A stretch of DNA of 21,461 nt, from the IMG/VR virus record IMGVR_UViG_3300027759_000494, positions 1-21,461 of that record; one strand, written 5' to 3'. Within the stretch, counting starts at the first letter, position 1. Each line of letters opens with the position of its first letter. The notes under the pieces are model-generated. The model searched no databases. It was given only the letters and a program-made list of their open reading frames with translations, and had not been told where the DNA came from. This DNA is from a virus. The position numbers were made by a program, and so were the translations under genes. Positions 6,474 through 11,847 of this stretch are shown piece by piece.

Positions 6474-6550
6474 TCCGAGTCGGTCACAAGGTGGGACAGC
6501 AGACTGTTAATCTGTTCATCAGGTTGGTTCGATTCCAACACTCGGAGCCA
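6474..6550 (+). tRNA. tRNA-Asn (GTT)
   Basis: Acceptor TCCGAGT/ACTCGGA is perfect. The anticodon arm is GCAGA-CTGTTAA-TCTGT with anticodon GTT. The T arm is GTTGG-TTCGATT-CCAAC, the discriminator is G, and CCA is encoded. The D stem is short (GTC/GAC). Confidence 0.93.
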
Positions 6551-6559
6551 AATTTGAGA

Positions 6560-6628
6560 TTGCGTCTAGTATAATGGTAGCACAAGTGGTTTTCATCACA
6601 AAAGAGCGGTTCGATTCCGCAGCGCAAA
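6560..6628 (+). tRNA. tRNA-Glu-like (TTC), degenerate
   Basis: tRNA-shaped, but flawed in every arm. The acceptor TTGCGTC/AGCGCAA has a C-A mismatch and a G-U pair. The D arm GTA/CAC has one mismatch around the usual TAATGGTAG. The anticodon arm is one base short (GTGG-TTTTCA-TCAC, six-base loop). The T stem has four pairs, and no CCA follows. TTC with A37 suggests Glu. A one-base deletion in the anticodon arm would explain the shape, so this may be a decaying gene. Confidence 0.55.
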
Positions 6629-6635
6629 AGATATT

Positions 6636-6720
6636 GGACAGGTGGGTGAGTGGTTAAAACCAGGAGACTGTAAATCTCCCGCCTTAGGCTTCGTTGGTTC
6701 GAATCCAACCCTGTCCACCA
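6636..6720 (+). tRNA. tRNA-Tyr (GTA)
   Basis: Acceptor GGACAGG/CCTGTCC, anticodon arm GGAGA-CTGTAAA-TCTCC, a long variable arm (class II, as expected for bacterial Tyr), T arm GTTGG-TTCGAAT-CCAAC, discriminator A, CCA encoded. Confidence 0.95.
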
Positions 6721-6726
6721 AGTTTA

Positions 6727-6802
6727 GGACCATTAGCTCAGTTGGTAGAGCAGGAGACTCTTAATCTCTTTGTCGCAAGTTCGACTCTTGCATGGTTCAC
6801 CA
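6727..6802 (+). tRNA. tRNA-Lys (CTT)
   Basis: Acceptor GGACCAT/ATGGTTC, D arm GCTC/GAGC, anticodon arm GGAGA-CTCTTAA-TCTCT with anticodon CTT, T arm GCAAG-TTCGACT-CTTGC, discriminator A, CCA encoded. Confidence 0.94.
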
Positions 6803-6808
6803 AAGTTT

Positions 6809-6885
6809 GCCTCCGTAGCTCAACTGGATAGAGTTGCGGTCTTCGAAACCGAAGGTTGGGAGTTCGAATCTCTCCGGGGGCACCA
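6809..6885 (+). tRNA. tRNA-Arg (TCG)
   Basis: Acceptor GCCTCCG/CGGGGGC, D arm GCTC/GAGT, anticodon arm GCGGT-CTTCGAA-ACCGA (outer pair mismatched) with anticodon TCG, T arm GGGAG-TTCGAAT-CTCTC, discriminator A, CCA encoded. Second Arg tRNA of the window. Confidence 0.92.
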
Positions 6886-6890
6886 AATAT

Positions 6891-6965
6891 GCTGACTAAG
6901 TGTGAAAGGTTGCACATGAGCTTGTGGCGCTCAAAGAACTGGATCGATACCAGTAGTCAGTACCA
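6891..6965 (+). tRNA. tRNA-His (GTG), alphaproteobacterial type
   Basis: Acceptor GCTGACT/AGTCAGT, anticodon arm TGAGC-TTGTGGC-GCTCA with anticodon GTG, T arm ACTGG-ATCGATA-CCAGT with an unusual A at position 54, discriminator A, CCA encoded. The base before position 1 is T, not G. Lack of G-1 with A73 is the form found in most alphaproteobacteria, where HisRS is adapted to it. Confidence 0.92.
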
Positions 6966-6984
6966 TAAATAATGAATATATAAT

Positions 6985-7058
6985 ATCGGTGTGGTGTAAT
7001 GGTAGCACAACGGTCTCCAAAACTGTTAGACAGGGTTCAAATCCTTGCTCCGGTGCCA
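6985..7058 (+). tRNA. tRNA-Trp (CCA)
   Basis: Acceptor ATCGGTG/CTCCGGT with one T-T mismatch, D arm GTG/CAC around TAATGGTAG, anticodon arm ACGGT-CTCCAAA-ACTGT with anticodon CCA, discriminator G, CCA encoded. A1-U72 and G73 fit bacterial Trp identity. A CATAAATA box lies at 6964-6971, overlapping the end of tRNA-His. Confidence 0.9.
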
Positions 7059-7061
7059 ATA

Positions 7062-7805
7062 TCAGACTGTAGGAACTGGCTTCTTAACAGGCCTTCTTAC
7101 AGTCTTTTTTCGTCTGATAACCTTCTTGACTGGCTTCTTCTCTAGTTCTTCTTTATGCTTGAGAGCCATCACAAGAATCAATAGACATACATTGATCACG
7201 GTTACGAGAGACCATTCGATAGTATTAGATAATGCAATCTTATCTTCGGTTCTCTTCTTGACATTATCATGAAACTTGGCGATGGTCACCATGATCTCAT
7301 TCTTATCTCTCTGATACTCATTACCAAACATGAGATTTTGCGCTCTAGCCTCATCAGTCTCAACACTGTAAGATTTACCTGATCTGATCTCAGCAATCAA
7401 TTTGAACGCTTCAATCTCCTTCACAGCTAGATTGTTTGATTGTTTGATTGCACTTTCATATAGATCCAGTTCTTCTTTTGTAAATTCAATCTCTTTCGCT
7501 TTATCGATAAGTGACTTCTGAACACCTTTCTTATCTGGCATCTCACCAGCACGAATCTTCAGAACCGTTTCGAATTGTTCACGCCATACAGGATTCTTTG
7601 TAGTTACATAGTATCTGGCATACATAGTCAGATCATCACTACTCTTTCCAACTAGAAAAGCGAAAGCCATTGCTCTTTGCTGTAGATTCGATTGTTCGGC
7701 AGTGTATTTGTTAGTGGTCAGAAAGACTAGGCTACTGATAAATATGATACCACTAAGTATGAAGGGTAGTTTAGAGTATTCGATAAACTTGTCTAACATT
7801 TTCAT
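7062..7805 (-). CDS. Membrane-anchored sensor-like ectodomain protein
   Basis: 247 residues with a membrane helix at about 13-30, a helical extracytoplasmic domain at about 31-197, a second helix at about 198-215, and a cytoplasmic tail of KK, RR and P repeats (222-247). The ectodomain carries SSDDLTMYARYYVTT (55-69), WREQFETVLKIRAGE (74-88) and FTKEELDLYESAIKQSNNL (108-126). This pattern is familiar from periplasmic sensor domains of chemotaxis receptors and diguanylate cyclases. No HAMP, signalling or GGDEF domain follows, so the output part is missing. It is last in a six-gene minus-strand operon, and its ATG overlaps the stop of the tiny gene before it (ATGA). It might bind, titrate or pair with host receptors. 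Function is inferred only. Confidence 0.75.
   Translation of the reverse strand: MKMLDKFIEYSKLPFILSGIIFISSLVFLTTNKYTAEQSNLQQRAMAFAFLVGKSSDDLTMYARYYVTTKNPVWREQFETVLKIRAGEMPDKKGVQKSLIDKAKEIEFTKEELDLYESAIKQSNNLAVKEIEAFKLIAEIRSGKSYSVETDEARAQNLMFGNEYQRDKNEIMVTIAKFHDNVKKRTEDKIALSNTIEWSLVTVINVCLLILVMALKHKEELEKKPVKKVIRRKKTVRRPVKKPVPTV
7064..7110 (+). terminator. Intrinsic terminator after the tRNA array
   Basis: AGACTGTA (7064-7071) pairs perfectly with TACAGTCT (7098-7105), and the run of T ends at 7110. It is correctly placed to stop plus-strand transcripts six bases after tRNA-Trp. It also encodes the C-terminus of the convergent minus-strand gene, so it lies between converging operons. Confidence 0.55.
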
Positions 7806-7978
7806 TTTAGGAATCCATACAATATCTCAAACGACTTCTTAATTTCTGTTTGATAGTTGGTTAACAAAATCATAGCGACACCACTTAACCCCATCAAGTT
7901 CTTTGATGCTGTTGGTGGTGCCGGTGTTGCTGATATAGGAGCCGCAACTTTTCTACGACGAATAGGTTTCTTTGGCAT
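7802..7978 (-). CDS. Small basic single-helix membrane protein
   Basis: 58 residues starting MPKKPIRRRKVAAP, then a Pro/Ala-rich linker and a hydrophobic stretch (LMGLSGVAMILL), ending FEILYGFLK. The stop overlaps the start of the sensor-like gene as ATGA, so the two are translationally coupled. The basic, proline-rich N-terminus resembles the tail of that neighbour, suggesting a shared location or partner. The ribosome site is weak (AAAGAG close to the ATG). Confidence 0.6.
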   Translation of the reverse strand: MPKKPIRRRKVAAPISATPAPPTASKNLMGLSGVAMILLTNYQTEIKKSFEILYGFLK

Positions 7979-7990
7979 TTCTCTTTACCA

Positions 7991-8278
7991 TTAAGTTTTG
8001 GTGCCTTTTATACCAGATGCTAATATGCAGGCGGTGATATTGTTGTGTTCAATCAATGTCCATGACCCTATATTATCATTTTCCCACCATTCTATAAATG
8101 CGCCATTGTTCATGTTTACTGCACTCATGATTACAGATTCATTATGCTCTTCTTTTAAGTATGATACTGCTTTTTCTCTTGAGGTACAGGAAACGGTTTT
8201 CTGCATTAGTTGTTGAGAATGTGCTATGCTTACAGTAAAAAATGACATTAAAAATAACGTCACTATTAATACTTGCAT
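7991..8278 (-). CDS. Secreted hypothetical protein with two cysteines
   Basis: 95 residues with an N-terminal signal peptide (hydrophobic 3-17, likely cleavage after SIAHS near residue 21). The mature part has two cysteines, C31 (VSCTSREKAV) and C84 (ITACILAS), which could form a disulfide in the periplasm. It also has a YLKEEHNES helix and strand-like segments such as AFIEWWENDN. AAGGAGT lies ten bases before the ATG. It belongs to the minus-strand late operon of membrane and secreted proteins. No family recognised. Confidence 0.75.
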   Translation of the reverse strand: MQVLIVTLFLMSFFTVSIAHSQQLMQKTVSCTSREKAVSYLKEEHNESVIMSAVNMNNGAFIEWWENDNIGSWTLIEHNNITACILASGIKGTKT

Positions 8279-8302
8279 CCTATGCTTACTCCTTTTTAAG
8301 GT

Positions 8303-8434
8303 TTATATTTTCAATGCTTGACATATCGCAGCCACACACAACAAGGCTAACAATGTTCCTAGGAACACAGCCGCTTCTATTGGCAATCTATAACCAAAAG
8401 CCCAGATATCATTTTGACTTCCAAAATTTGACAT
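8303..8434 (-). CDS. Tiny membrane protein, 43 residues
   Basis: An ORF of 43 codons starting MSNFGSQNDIWAFGYRLPI, then a strong hydrophobic helix (AAVFLGTLLALLCVAAICQAL). It starts two bases after the stop of the IscA-like gene, as expected in a coupled operon, although the ribosome site is weak. Codon pattern and position support it. Function unknown. Confidence 0.6.
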   Translation of the reverse strand: MSNFGSQNDIWAFGYRLPIEAAVFLGTLLALLCVAAICQALKI

Positions 8435-8436
8435 AA

Positions 8437-8748
8437 TCATACACTAAAACTCTTACCACAACCGCATGATGTTTTCTCATTTGGGTTTCTAAATACTAGT
8501 TGAGATGAACCAAGTTTCTTTTCATAATCTAGTTCTGTTCCTATTACAAACAATATACTAGTCTTATCTACTATCAATCTCCTGTCAGATCCTAGATCGA
8601 CAATGAAATCGAGAAGGTCAGGATCATCACTATTGAAATTATAATCATAACTGAATCCAGCACAACCTCCTCCTTTAACTTCGATTCTGATATCTTTATC
8701 AAACGATGTTAGATAATTGCGGGCCGAATCTGTAACTGTTATCATCAT
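8437..8748 (-). CDS. A-type iron-sulfur carrier, IscA/ErpA-like
   Basis: 103 residues of the HesB/IscA/ErpA family, which carry and deliver Fe-S clusters in the cytoplasm. The three ligand cysteines are present: C29 in GGGCAGFSY, and C95 and C97 in the C-terminal SCGCGKSF. Length is typical of the family. There are two ATGs, at 8748 and 8745. The second has better spacing to AGGT, so the protein may be one residue shorter. Homologues occur in many marine T4-like phages. It is the only clearly cytosolic product in this membrane-protein operon. Which enzyme it would serve is not evident here. Confidence 0.9.
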   Translation of the reverse strand: MMITVTDSARNYLTSFDKDIRIEVKGGGCAGFSYDYNFNSDDPDLLDFIVDLGSDRRLIVDKTSILFVIGTELDYEKKLGSSQLVFRNPNEKTSCGCGKSFSV

Positions 8749-8749
8749 A

Positions 8750-9169
8750 CTACCTATGAATTATACCATATGAAAATGCGCCAAATATTGAGATTCCGAG
8801 AATAGCTACTACTCCCAATATAATAAGTAAGAGATGACCAACACCTATCATCTCATCATCTTGCGATTTCTTTACTGTTGAAGAAACTCGCTGTTCTTGT
8901 TGTATCTTCTTGTATGCTTCACGTTCACCGTGAGACATATTCATATAAGCGGCATCTTGTTGCTCTTTAAGTTTAGCTTCGTTCTTAGCACGAATGACAG
9001 CATTCTTAGCCGCAACAGATGCATTCTGTTGCTTTGCTTTAGAATTGGCGGCCGTCTTCATATTCTTGCCGTCTCTTAGAACATCGGCAACACCAAATAT
9101 GGATTCGGCTAGAACTTCACCCCATGCTTTTCCAAGCTGGGCTGCTTTCTTTGGATCTGTCGGTAACAT
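8750..9169 (-). CDS. Tail-anchored membrane protein, unknown
   Basis: 139 residues: an N-terminal segment LPTDPKKAAQLGKAWGEVL with an amphipathic helix, a long Ala/Lys/Gln-rich charged helical region (about 35-105), and one C-terminal hydrophobic helix (about 108-136) followed by a two-residue basic end. It has no signal peptide, so it is probably anchored by its tail with the bulk in the cytoplasm. AGAGAGG lies six bases before the ATG. It is the first gene of the minus operon, about 70 bases after the late box at 9240-9247. Function unknown. Confidence 0.75.
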   Translation of the reverse strand: MLPTDPKKAAQLGKAWGEVLAESIFGVADVLRDGKNMKTAANSKAKQQNASVAAKNAVIRAKNEAKLKEQQDAAYMNMSHGEREAYKKIQQEQRVSSTVKKSQDDEMIGVGHLLLIILGVVAILGISIFGAFSYGIIHR

Positions 9170-9198
9170 TGAAACCTCTCTGTTATCGTGAGTATAAT
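9169..9198 (+). promoter_or_regulatory. Possible sigma70 promoter for tRNA-Pro/tRNA-Cys
   Basis: TTGAAA (9169-9174) and TATAAT (9193-9198) with 18-base spacing, reading right towards tRNA-Pro. It overlaps the start codon of the divergent gene. Predicted start near 9205. Confidence 0.45.
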
Positions 9199-9239
9199 GA
9201 AATCAAAAACAATAACAAAAAAGATACACATCTATTAAC

Positions 9240-9247
9240 TATTTATA
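9240..9247 (-). promoter_or_regulatory. T4-type late promoter of the minus-strand operon
   Basis: The reverse complement reads exactly TATAAATA. It lies 70 bases upstream of the first minus-strand start codon and nothing else on that strand needs it, which makes the whole 9169-7062 operon a likely late unit. Confidence 0.7.
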
Positions 9248-9271
9248 AGCCTGCTAACAGGTACCAAGTTT

Positions 9272-9346
9272 CTGTGTGTGGTGTAGTCTGGTTAACATAC
9301 CTGATTTGGAGTCAGGGGACCGCTGGTTCGAATCCAGCCACGCAGA
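9272..9346 (+). tRNA. tRNA-Pro (TGG), CCA not encoded
   Basis: Acceptor CTGTGTG/CACGCAG, D arm GTGT/ACAT, anticodon arm CCTGA-TTTGGAG-TCAGG with anticodon TGG, T arm GCTGG-TTCGAAT-CCAGC, discriminator A. The next bases are CAT, so CCA must be added by an enzyme, unlike most other tRNAs here. Confidence 0.92.
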
Positions 9347-9350
9347 CATT

Positions 9351-9474
9351 CGACCTCCGTCATAGAGGTCGTTCAAGACGCGGAAGACCCAAGTCGCGTA
9401 AAAAACGGGTGGGGGTTGATAGCTTTCGACCAAGCACACAACCACGTTGCATAGCAGGAGAGGCGGGGCTATGT
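9351..9474 (+). ncRNA. Candidate structured RNA with pseudoknot between tRNA-Pro and tRNA-Cys
   Basis: A gene-free stretch densely packed with pairing. There is a perfect 7-bp hairpin (9351-9357/9365-9371, 7-base loop). Next is a possible H-type pseudoknot in which ACGCG 9378-9382 pairs with CGCGT 9395-9399 and ACCC 9387-9390 pairs with GGGT 9407-9410 across an A-rich linker AAAAAAC. Then come a 6-bp hairpin GGTTGA-TAGCTT-TCGACC (9414-9431) and a 7-bp hairpin GCATAGC/GCTATGT (9449-9474). An A-rich third loop in an H-type pseudoknot is typical of compact ligand-binding RNAs such as preQ1-I, but the preQ1 core bases are absent. It could be a processed small RNA like those in the T4 tRNA cluster. 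Confidence 0.5.
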
Positions 9475-9484
9475 TACATATTTA

Positions 9485-9560
9485 GGAGTCATAGCAAAAC
9501 GGCTAATGCGCGGGACTGCAAATCCTTGAGGTTCCAGTTCGAATCTGGATGACTCCTCCA
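9485..9560 (+). tRNA. tRNA-Cys (GCA)
   Basis: Acceptor GGAGTCA/TGACTCC perfect, D arm GCA/TGC, anticodon loop CTGCAAA with anticodon GCA (stem CGGGA/TCCTT with one mismatch), T arm TCCAG-TTCGAAT-CTGGA, discriminator T as expected for Cys, CCA encoded. Confidence 0.93.
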
Positions 9561-9564
9561 ATCA

Positions 9565-9572
9565 CCTAAATA
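9565..9572 (+). promoter_or_regulatory. Variant late promoter box
   Basis: CCTAAATA, 29 bases before the ATG at 9602 and just after tRNA-Cys. The TAAATA core is at the same distance from a start codon as at 13334 and 16125. Confidence 0.4.
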
Positions 9573-9601
9573 AAAGATGCTAATCAAAAAGGAGAAGCAT
9601 C

Positions 9602-9778
9602 ATGTTAGGTTACGACTACACTGATAATATGATCAGAGAACATCTGATCAAGAATGCTAAAGGTGTGGGTAAACTATGGGCATCTTTAATCCTGCAATAT
9701 CCTACCATATACTCAGACTTCTGGCGGGGATACTATGAAGAAGTCAAGAGCAGGCTTTCGCCCAAAGCCGCAAAATAA
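9602..9778 (+). CDS. Small hypothetical helical protein, 58 residues
   Basis: An ORF of 58 codons preceded by an AAAGGAGAAG ribosome site. The product begins MLGYDYTDNMIREHLIKNAK and continues with aromatic-rich helices (LWASLILQYPTIYSDFWRGYYEEV), ending basic. It has no clear membrane segment because charged residues interrupt the helix. It begins a plus-strand run with rlpA-like and three further genes and has a variant late box upstream. Function unknown. Confidence 0.65.
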   Translation: MLGYDYTDNMIREHLIKNAKGVGKLWASLILQYPTIYSDFWRGYYEEVKSRLSPKAAK

Positions 9779-9788
9779 GGAAAACTAA

Positions 9789-10127
9789 ATGTTTAGAAAA
9801 CAAGTAGCTGCCATCATGGCGGCGATGGTTCTTTCTGGCTGTAATACAGTTAGGCCTGAGAGTCAACAAATGGTTGCAAGTTGGTATATGCACGGAACAC
9901 ATACAGCAAATGGTGAAAGATTCAATCCAGATGGAATGACAGTCGCACACAAAACACTACCTTTTAATACTAAATTGCGCTTGACACATAATGACAAATC
10001 TGTTATAGTAAGAGTTAATGATAGGGGACCGTTTATTAAAGGAAGAGACATTGATCTATCTCGTGGTGTAGCTAAGGTTCTCGGTTGTCCAGGAATTTGT
10101 AGATTAGATGCGGAGATTATACAATGA
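9789..10127 (+). CDS. RlpA-like septal lipoprotein (DPBB domain)
   Basis: 112 residues. The lipoprotein signal has the lipobox LSGC with C18 as the lipidated cysteine. The mature part is a double-psi beta-barrel domain of the RlpA type, with [16 protein letters not shown] (30-45), [16 protein letters not shown] (50-65) and [19 protein letters not shown] (74-92). In Pseudomonas RlpA, the Glu of the NGERF block and the Asp of NDRGPF are catalytic for cleaving denuded glycan strands. Both are present here (E43, D78). The SPOR domain that directs cellular RlpA to the septum is missing. A phage copy could aid wall remodelling or lysis. AAGGA lies eight bases upstream, and the stop overlaps the next start (ATGA). 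Confidence 0.85.
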   Translation: MFRKQVAAIMAAMVLSGCNTVRPESQQMVASWYMHGTHTANGERFNPDGMTVAHKTLPFNTKLRLTHNDKSVIVRVNDRGPFIKGRDIDLSRGVAKVLGCPGICRLDAEIIQ

Positions 10128-10564
10128 GTGATCTATTCGATACTCTAGATTCAATTCAAGAGGCTTTTGATGAGGCAGATGAAGAACTAGAGAAAATGGT
10201 GAATGATTGTGATCCTACACTGAAGCTAGCCGTTACCGCATGGGTGATGAAGCACATCGTCGAACATGCACAAGAAGGTGGTAGCTTTCGCTATCTTATC
10301 TATGATCGGTTATGGTTTGGTCCTGAAGCCTACGTTCCACTGTATACTGCAGGTGGTATGGAAATCTCTAATGAGTTTGACCTCAACATCATGAACGATA
10401 TCCGTGAGGTGGTCAAAGAGAACCAATATGATAAACTGAAAGAACTGGCCAGTCTTTGTGACGAACCAGATTGCTATGATGAGATATCTTGTGGATGGCC
10501 TTCTGATAAAGGCTATCGACGTACCTGTGGTAATCACTATATATCTAAAGACTACAACATATAG
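10124..10564 (+). CDS. Hypothetical protein with C-terminal cysteine cluster
   Basis: 146 residues. The N-terminus is very acidic and helical ([10 protein letters not shown]). The middle has strand-like [19 protein letters not shown]. The C-terminus holds a probable zinc knuckle with C112, C117, C123, C135 and H138 within [20 protein letters not shown]. Such a CGWP...GYRRTCGxH ending occurs in other phage hypothetical proteins, as far as I recall. The start overlaps the RlpA-like stop (ATGA). Function unknown, and metal binding is inferred from spacing only. Confidence 0.75.
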   Translation: MSDLFDTLDSIQEAFDEADEELEKMVNDCDPTLKLAVTAWVMKHIVEHAQEGGSFRYLIYDRLWFGPEAYVPLYTAGGMEISNEFDLNIMNDIREVVKENQYDKLKELASLCDEPDCYDEISCGWPSDKGYRRTCGNHYISKDYNI

Positions 10565-10573
10565 GAGTATATT

Positions 10574-10783
10574 ATGACAAGACAACCAAGTGCTAAAATT
10601 TCTGATAAGTTAACCAAGGTCAATGACAGTTTCACAGTCAACATGTATGAAAATGGATTCATGGTTGATATTGGCGGTCGTGATGATGAAGATAGTTGGT
10701 GTTCCACAAAGATCATCGCAACATCACTCGACGACCTGATTGAATTGATTCGTGAGGCAACCGAGATTGATCGCGCCGATTAA
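10574..10783 (+). CDS. Small conserved-type phage protein
   Basis: 69 residues with a polar N-terminus (MTRQPSAKISDKLTKVND), two strands (SFTVNMYENGFMVDIGG), then STKIIATSLDDLIELIREA. The pattern of strands followed by S-L-D-D-L-I helix is common in very small T4-like phage proteins of unknown role. AGGAG lies eight bases upstream. It is the last gene of this subcluster, followed by a 94-base gap with a GCTAT/ATAGC hairpin and a new promoter. Confidence 0.7.
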   Translation: MTRQPSAKISDKLTKVNDSFTVNMYENGFMVDIGGRDDEDSWCSTKIIATSLDDLIELIREATEIDRAD

Positions 10784-10822
10784 GCTATGCATTCTCTGTA
10801 TAGCAGGGTTGCAAAAAAAGAC

Positions 10823-10850
10823 TTGACTTTACTGATGGTCATGCTATAAT
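10823..10850 (+). promoter_or_regulatory. Sigma70-like promoter of the metallopeptidase gene
   Basis: TTGACT (10823-10828) and TATAAT (10845-10850) with 16-base spacing, preceded by an A-run that could act as an UP element. The predicted start lies about 20 bases before the ATG at 10878. Confidence 0.7.
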
Positions 10851-10877
10851 GGTATCAAATCGGTAAGAGAGGTTTCT

Positions 10878-11312
10878 ATGAAAGTTTATGTGTCTGGCAA
10901 GAACGACAATCTAGACAAGAAAGAGATTAGAGCCGCAATCAAATTCTACGGAAAGACGCTTTTAACCGAGCGCCTTTTCGATAAAATCAAGGTCTATGTT
11001 AAGTGTAATGATGATGAAGATGGTGGCAGTGCAGGTCCGATTGATGATATCAAACGGCCTCGTGTGTTTGAAATCTACGTTAATCCTCTGATGGGTAAAC
11101 GTAGACAGCTTATCACGCTAGCCCATGAAATGGTTCACATCAAGCAGTTCGCTAAGGACGAATTGAAGTATAATGTTCGTCGCAATACCGACAAGTGGTT
11201 GGGTGAACATATAGATAGTAGTGTAGATTATTTTGATAAGCCTTGGGAGATCGAGGCGTTTGGTCGTGAGTTAGGTTTGTATATTCGTTATATGAACCAG
11301 AGAAAGAAGTAG
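10878..11312 (+). CDS. Putative zinc metallopeptidase (HExxH)
   Basis: 144 residues. The motif HEMVH (83-87) within LITLAHEMVHIKQ is the zinc-binding helix of gluzincin or SprT-like peptidases. A downstream glutamate in PWEIEA (E124 or E126) is a candidate third ligand. The N-terminal part (strands VYVSG, KIKVYVKC) precedes an RVFEIYVNPLMG edge strand, as in small phage peptidases. There is no signal peptide, so it acts in the cytoplasm or virion. It is read from its own good promoter. The substrate is unknown. The multidomain gene at the right end of the window holds another HELVHHKQ domain of the same style. Confidence 0.75.
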   Translation: MKVYVSGKNDNLDKKEIRAAIKFYGKTLLTERLFDKIKVYVKCNDDEDGGSAGPIDDIKRPRVFEIYVNPLMGKRRQLITLAHEMVHIKQFAKDELKYNVRRNTDKWLGEHIDSSVDYFDKPWEIEAFGRELGLYIRYMNQRKK

Positions 11313-11325
11313 AGCATCGAAGTTT

Positions 11326-11333
11326 TATAAATA
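11326..11333 (+). promoter_or_regulatory. T4-type late promoter before HNH gene
   Basis: Exact TATAAATA, 25 bases before the ATG at 11359, leaving a short leader with an AGGAGA ribosome site. It gives the HNH gene its own late transcript. Confidence 0.65.
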
Positions 11334-11358
11334 GGTCTACTAGGTATAGGAGACCAAG

Positions 11359-11751
11359 ATGCCAATAATAATCGAATATAACTGTTTGAATTGTGGTGTT
11401 TATGCTAAGAAAGCTAATGTTTCTGGCAAATACTGTTCGAACAAATGTCAACACGAACGTTCGATGGTTTTGAAGGTCGAATCTAATACAGCTTCGAGCA
11501 AAACTATGAAAAGATATCTATTACACACCGGAAAATATGTTTGTTCTGAATGTGAAATAGATAGTTATAACAACAAACCTATTATGTTAGAACTTGAACA
11601 TAAAAATGGAAATTCTAACGATAATAGTTTAGATAATGTGTGTCTATTATGTCCAAATTGTCATTCGCAGACCGCTACATATAAAGCGAAAAATAAAGGT
11701 AATGGTCGACATAGCAGAAGATTGAGATATCAAGAAGGTAAGAGTTATTAG
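11359..11751 (+). CDS. HNH endonuclease with zinc fingers
   Basis: 130 residues. The N-terminal zinc finger has C9, C12, C26 and C30. The HNH domain has a structural zinc pair C62/C65 with C98/C101, and the active-site pattern LELEHKNGNSND (H81), DNV (N93) and CPNCH (H102). The C-terminus is basic (KAKNKGNGRHSRR), fitting DNA binding. This is a free-standing homing-type endonuclease, with its own late promoter and an end only six bases before tRNA-Thr. Such genes often invade phage genomes near conserved sites, so it may be a mobile insertion in this tRNA-dotted region. Its AT-rich codons (ATA, AAT, TTA) look stronger than in the genes either side. Confidence 0.85.
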   Translation: MPIIIEYNCLNCGVYAKKANVSGKYCSNKCQHERSMVLKVESNTASSKTMKRYLLHTGKYVCSECEIDSYNNKPIMLELEHKNGNSNDNSLDNVCLLCPNCHSQTATYKAKNKGNGRHSRRLRYQEGKSY

Positions 11752-11757
11752 AGATAA

Positions 11758-11832
11758 GCCCCTAAAGCATAAACGGAGATGCAGCCGCCTTGTAAGCGGC
11801 AGATGATCGTTCAAGCCGGTCTGGGGGCACCA
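11758..11832 (+). tRNA. tRNA-Thr (TGT)
   Basis: Acceptor GCCCCTA/TGGGGGC, D arm GCAT/ATGC, anticodon arm GCCGC-CTTGTAA-GCGGC with anticodon TGT, T arm GATCG-TTCAAGC-CGGTC, discriminator A, CCA encoded. Confidence 0.94.
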
Positions 11833-11847
11833 TTATATGTGAATCGT

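Noticed and set aside
8955-8968. TGCTCTTTAAG, boxA-like
   Set aside because: It is on the strand opposite a coding gene, with no promoter or RNA gene following, and lacks the ACA end. Chance match.
9124-9552. 142-codon plus-strand ORF
   Set aside because: It runs through tRNA-Pro and into tRNA-Cys, and covers the structured RNA. No conserved protein pattern.
11779-11847. N-terminal extension of the GATase-like gene
   Set aside because: It would overlap most of tRNA-Thr; the family-like sequence begins at ATG 11848.
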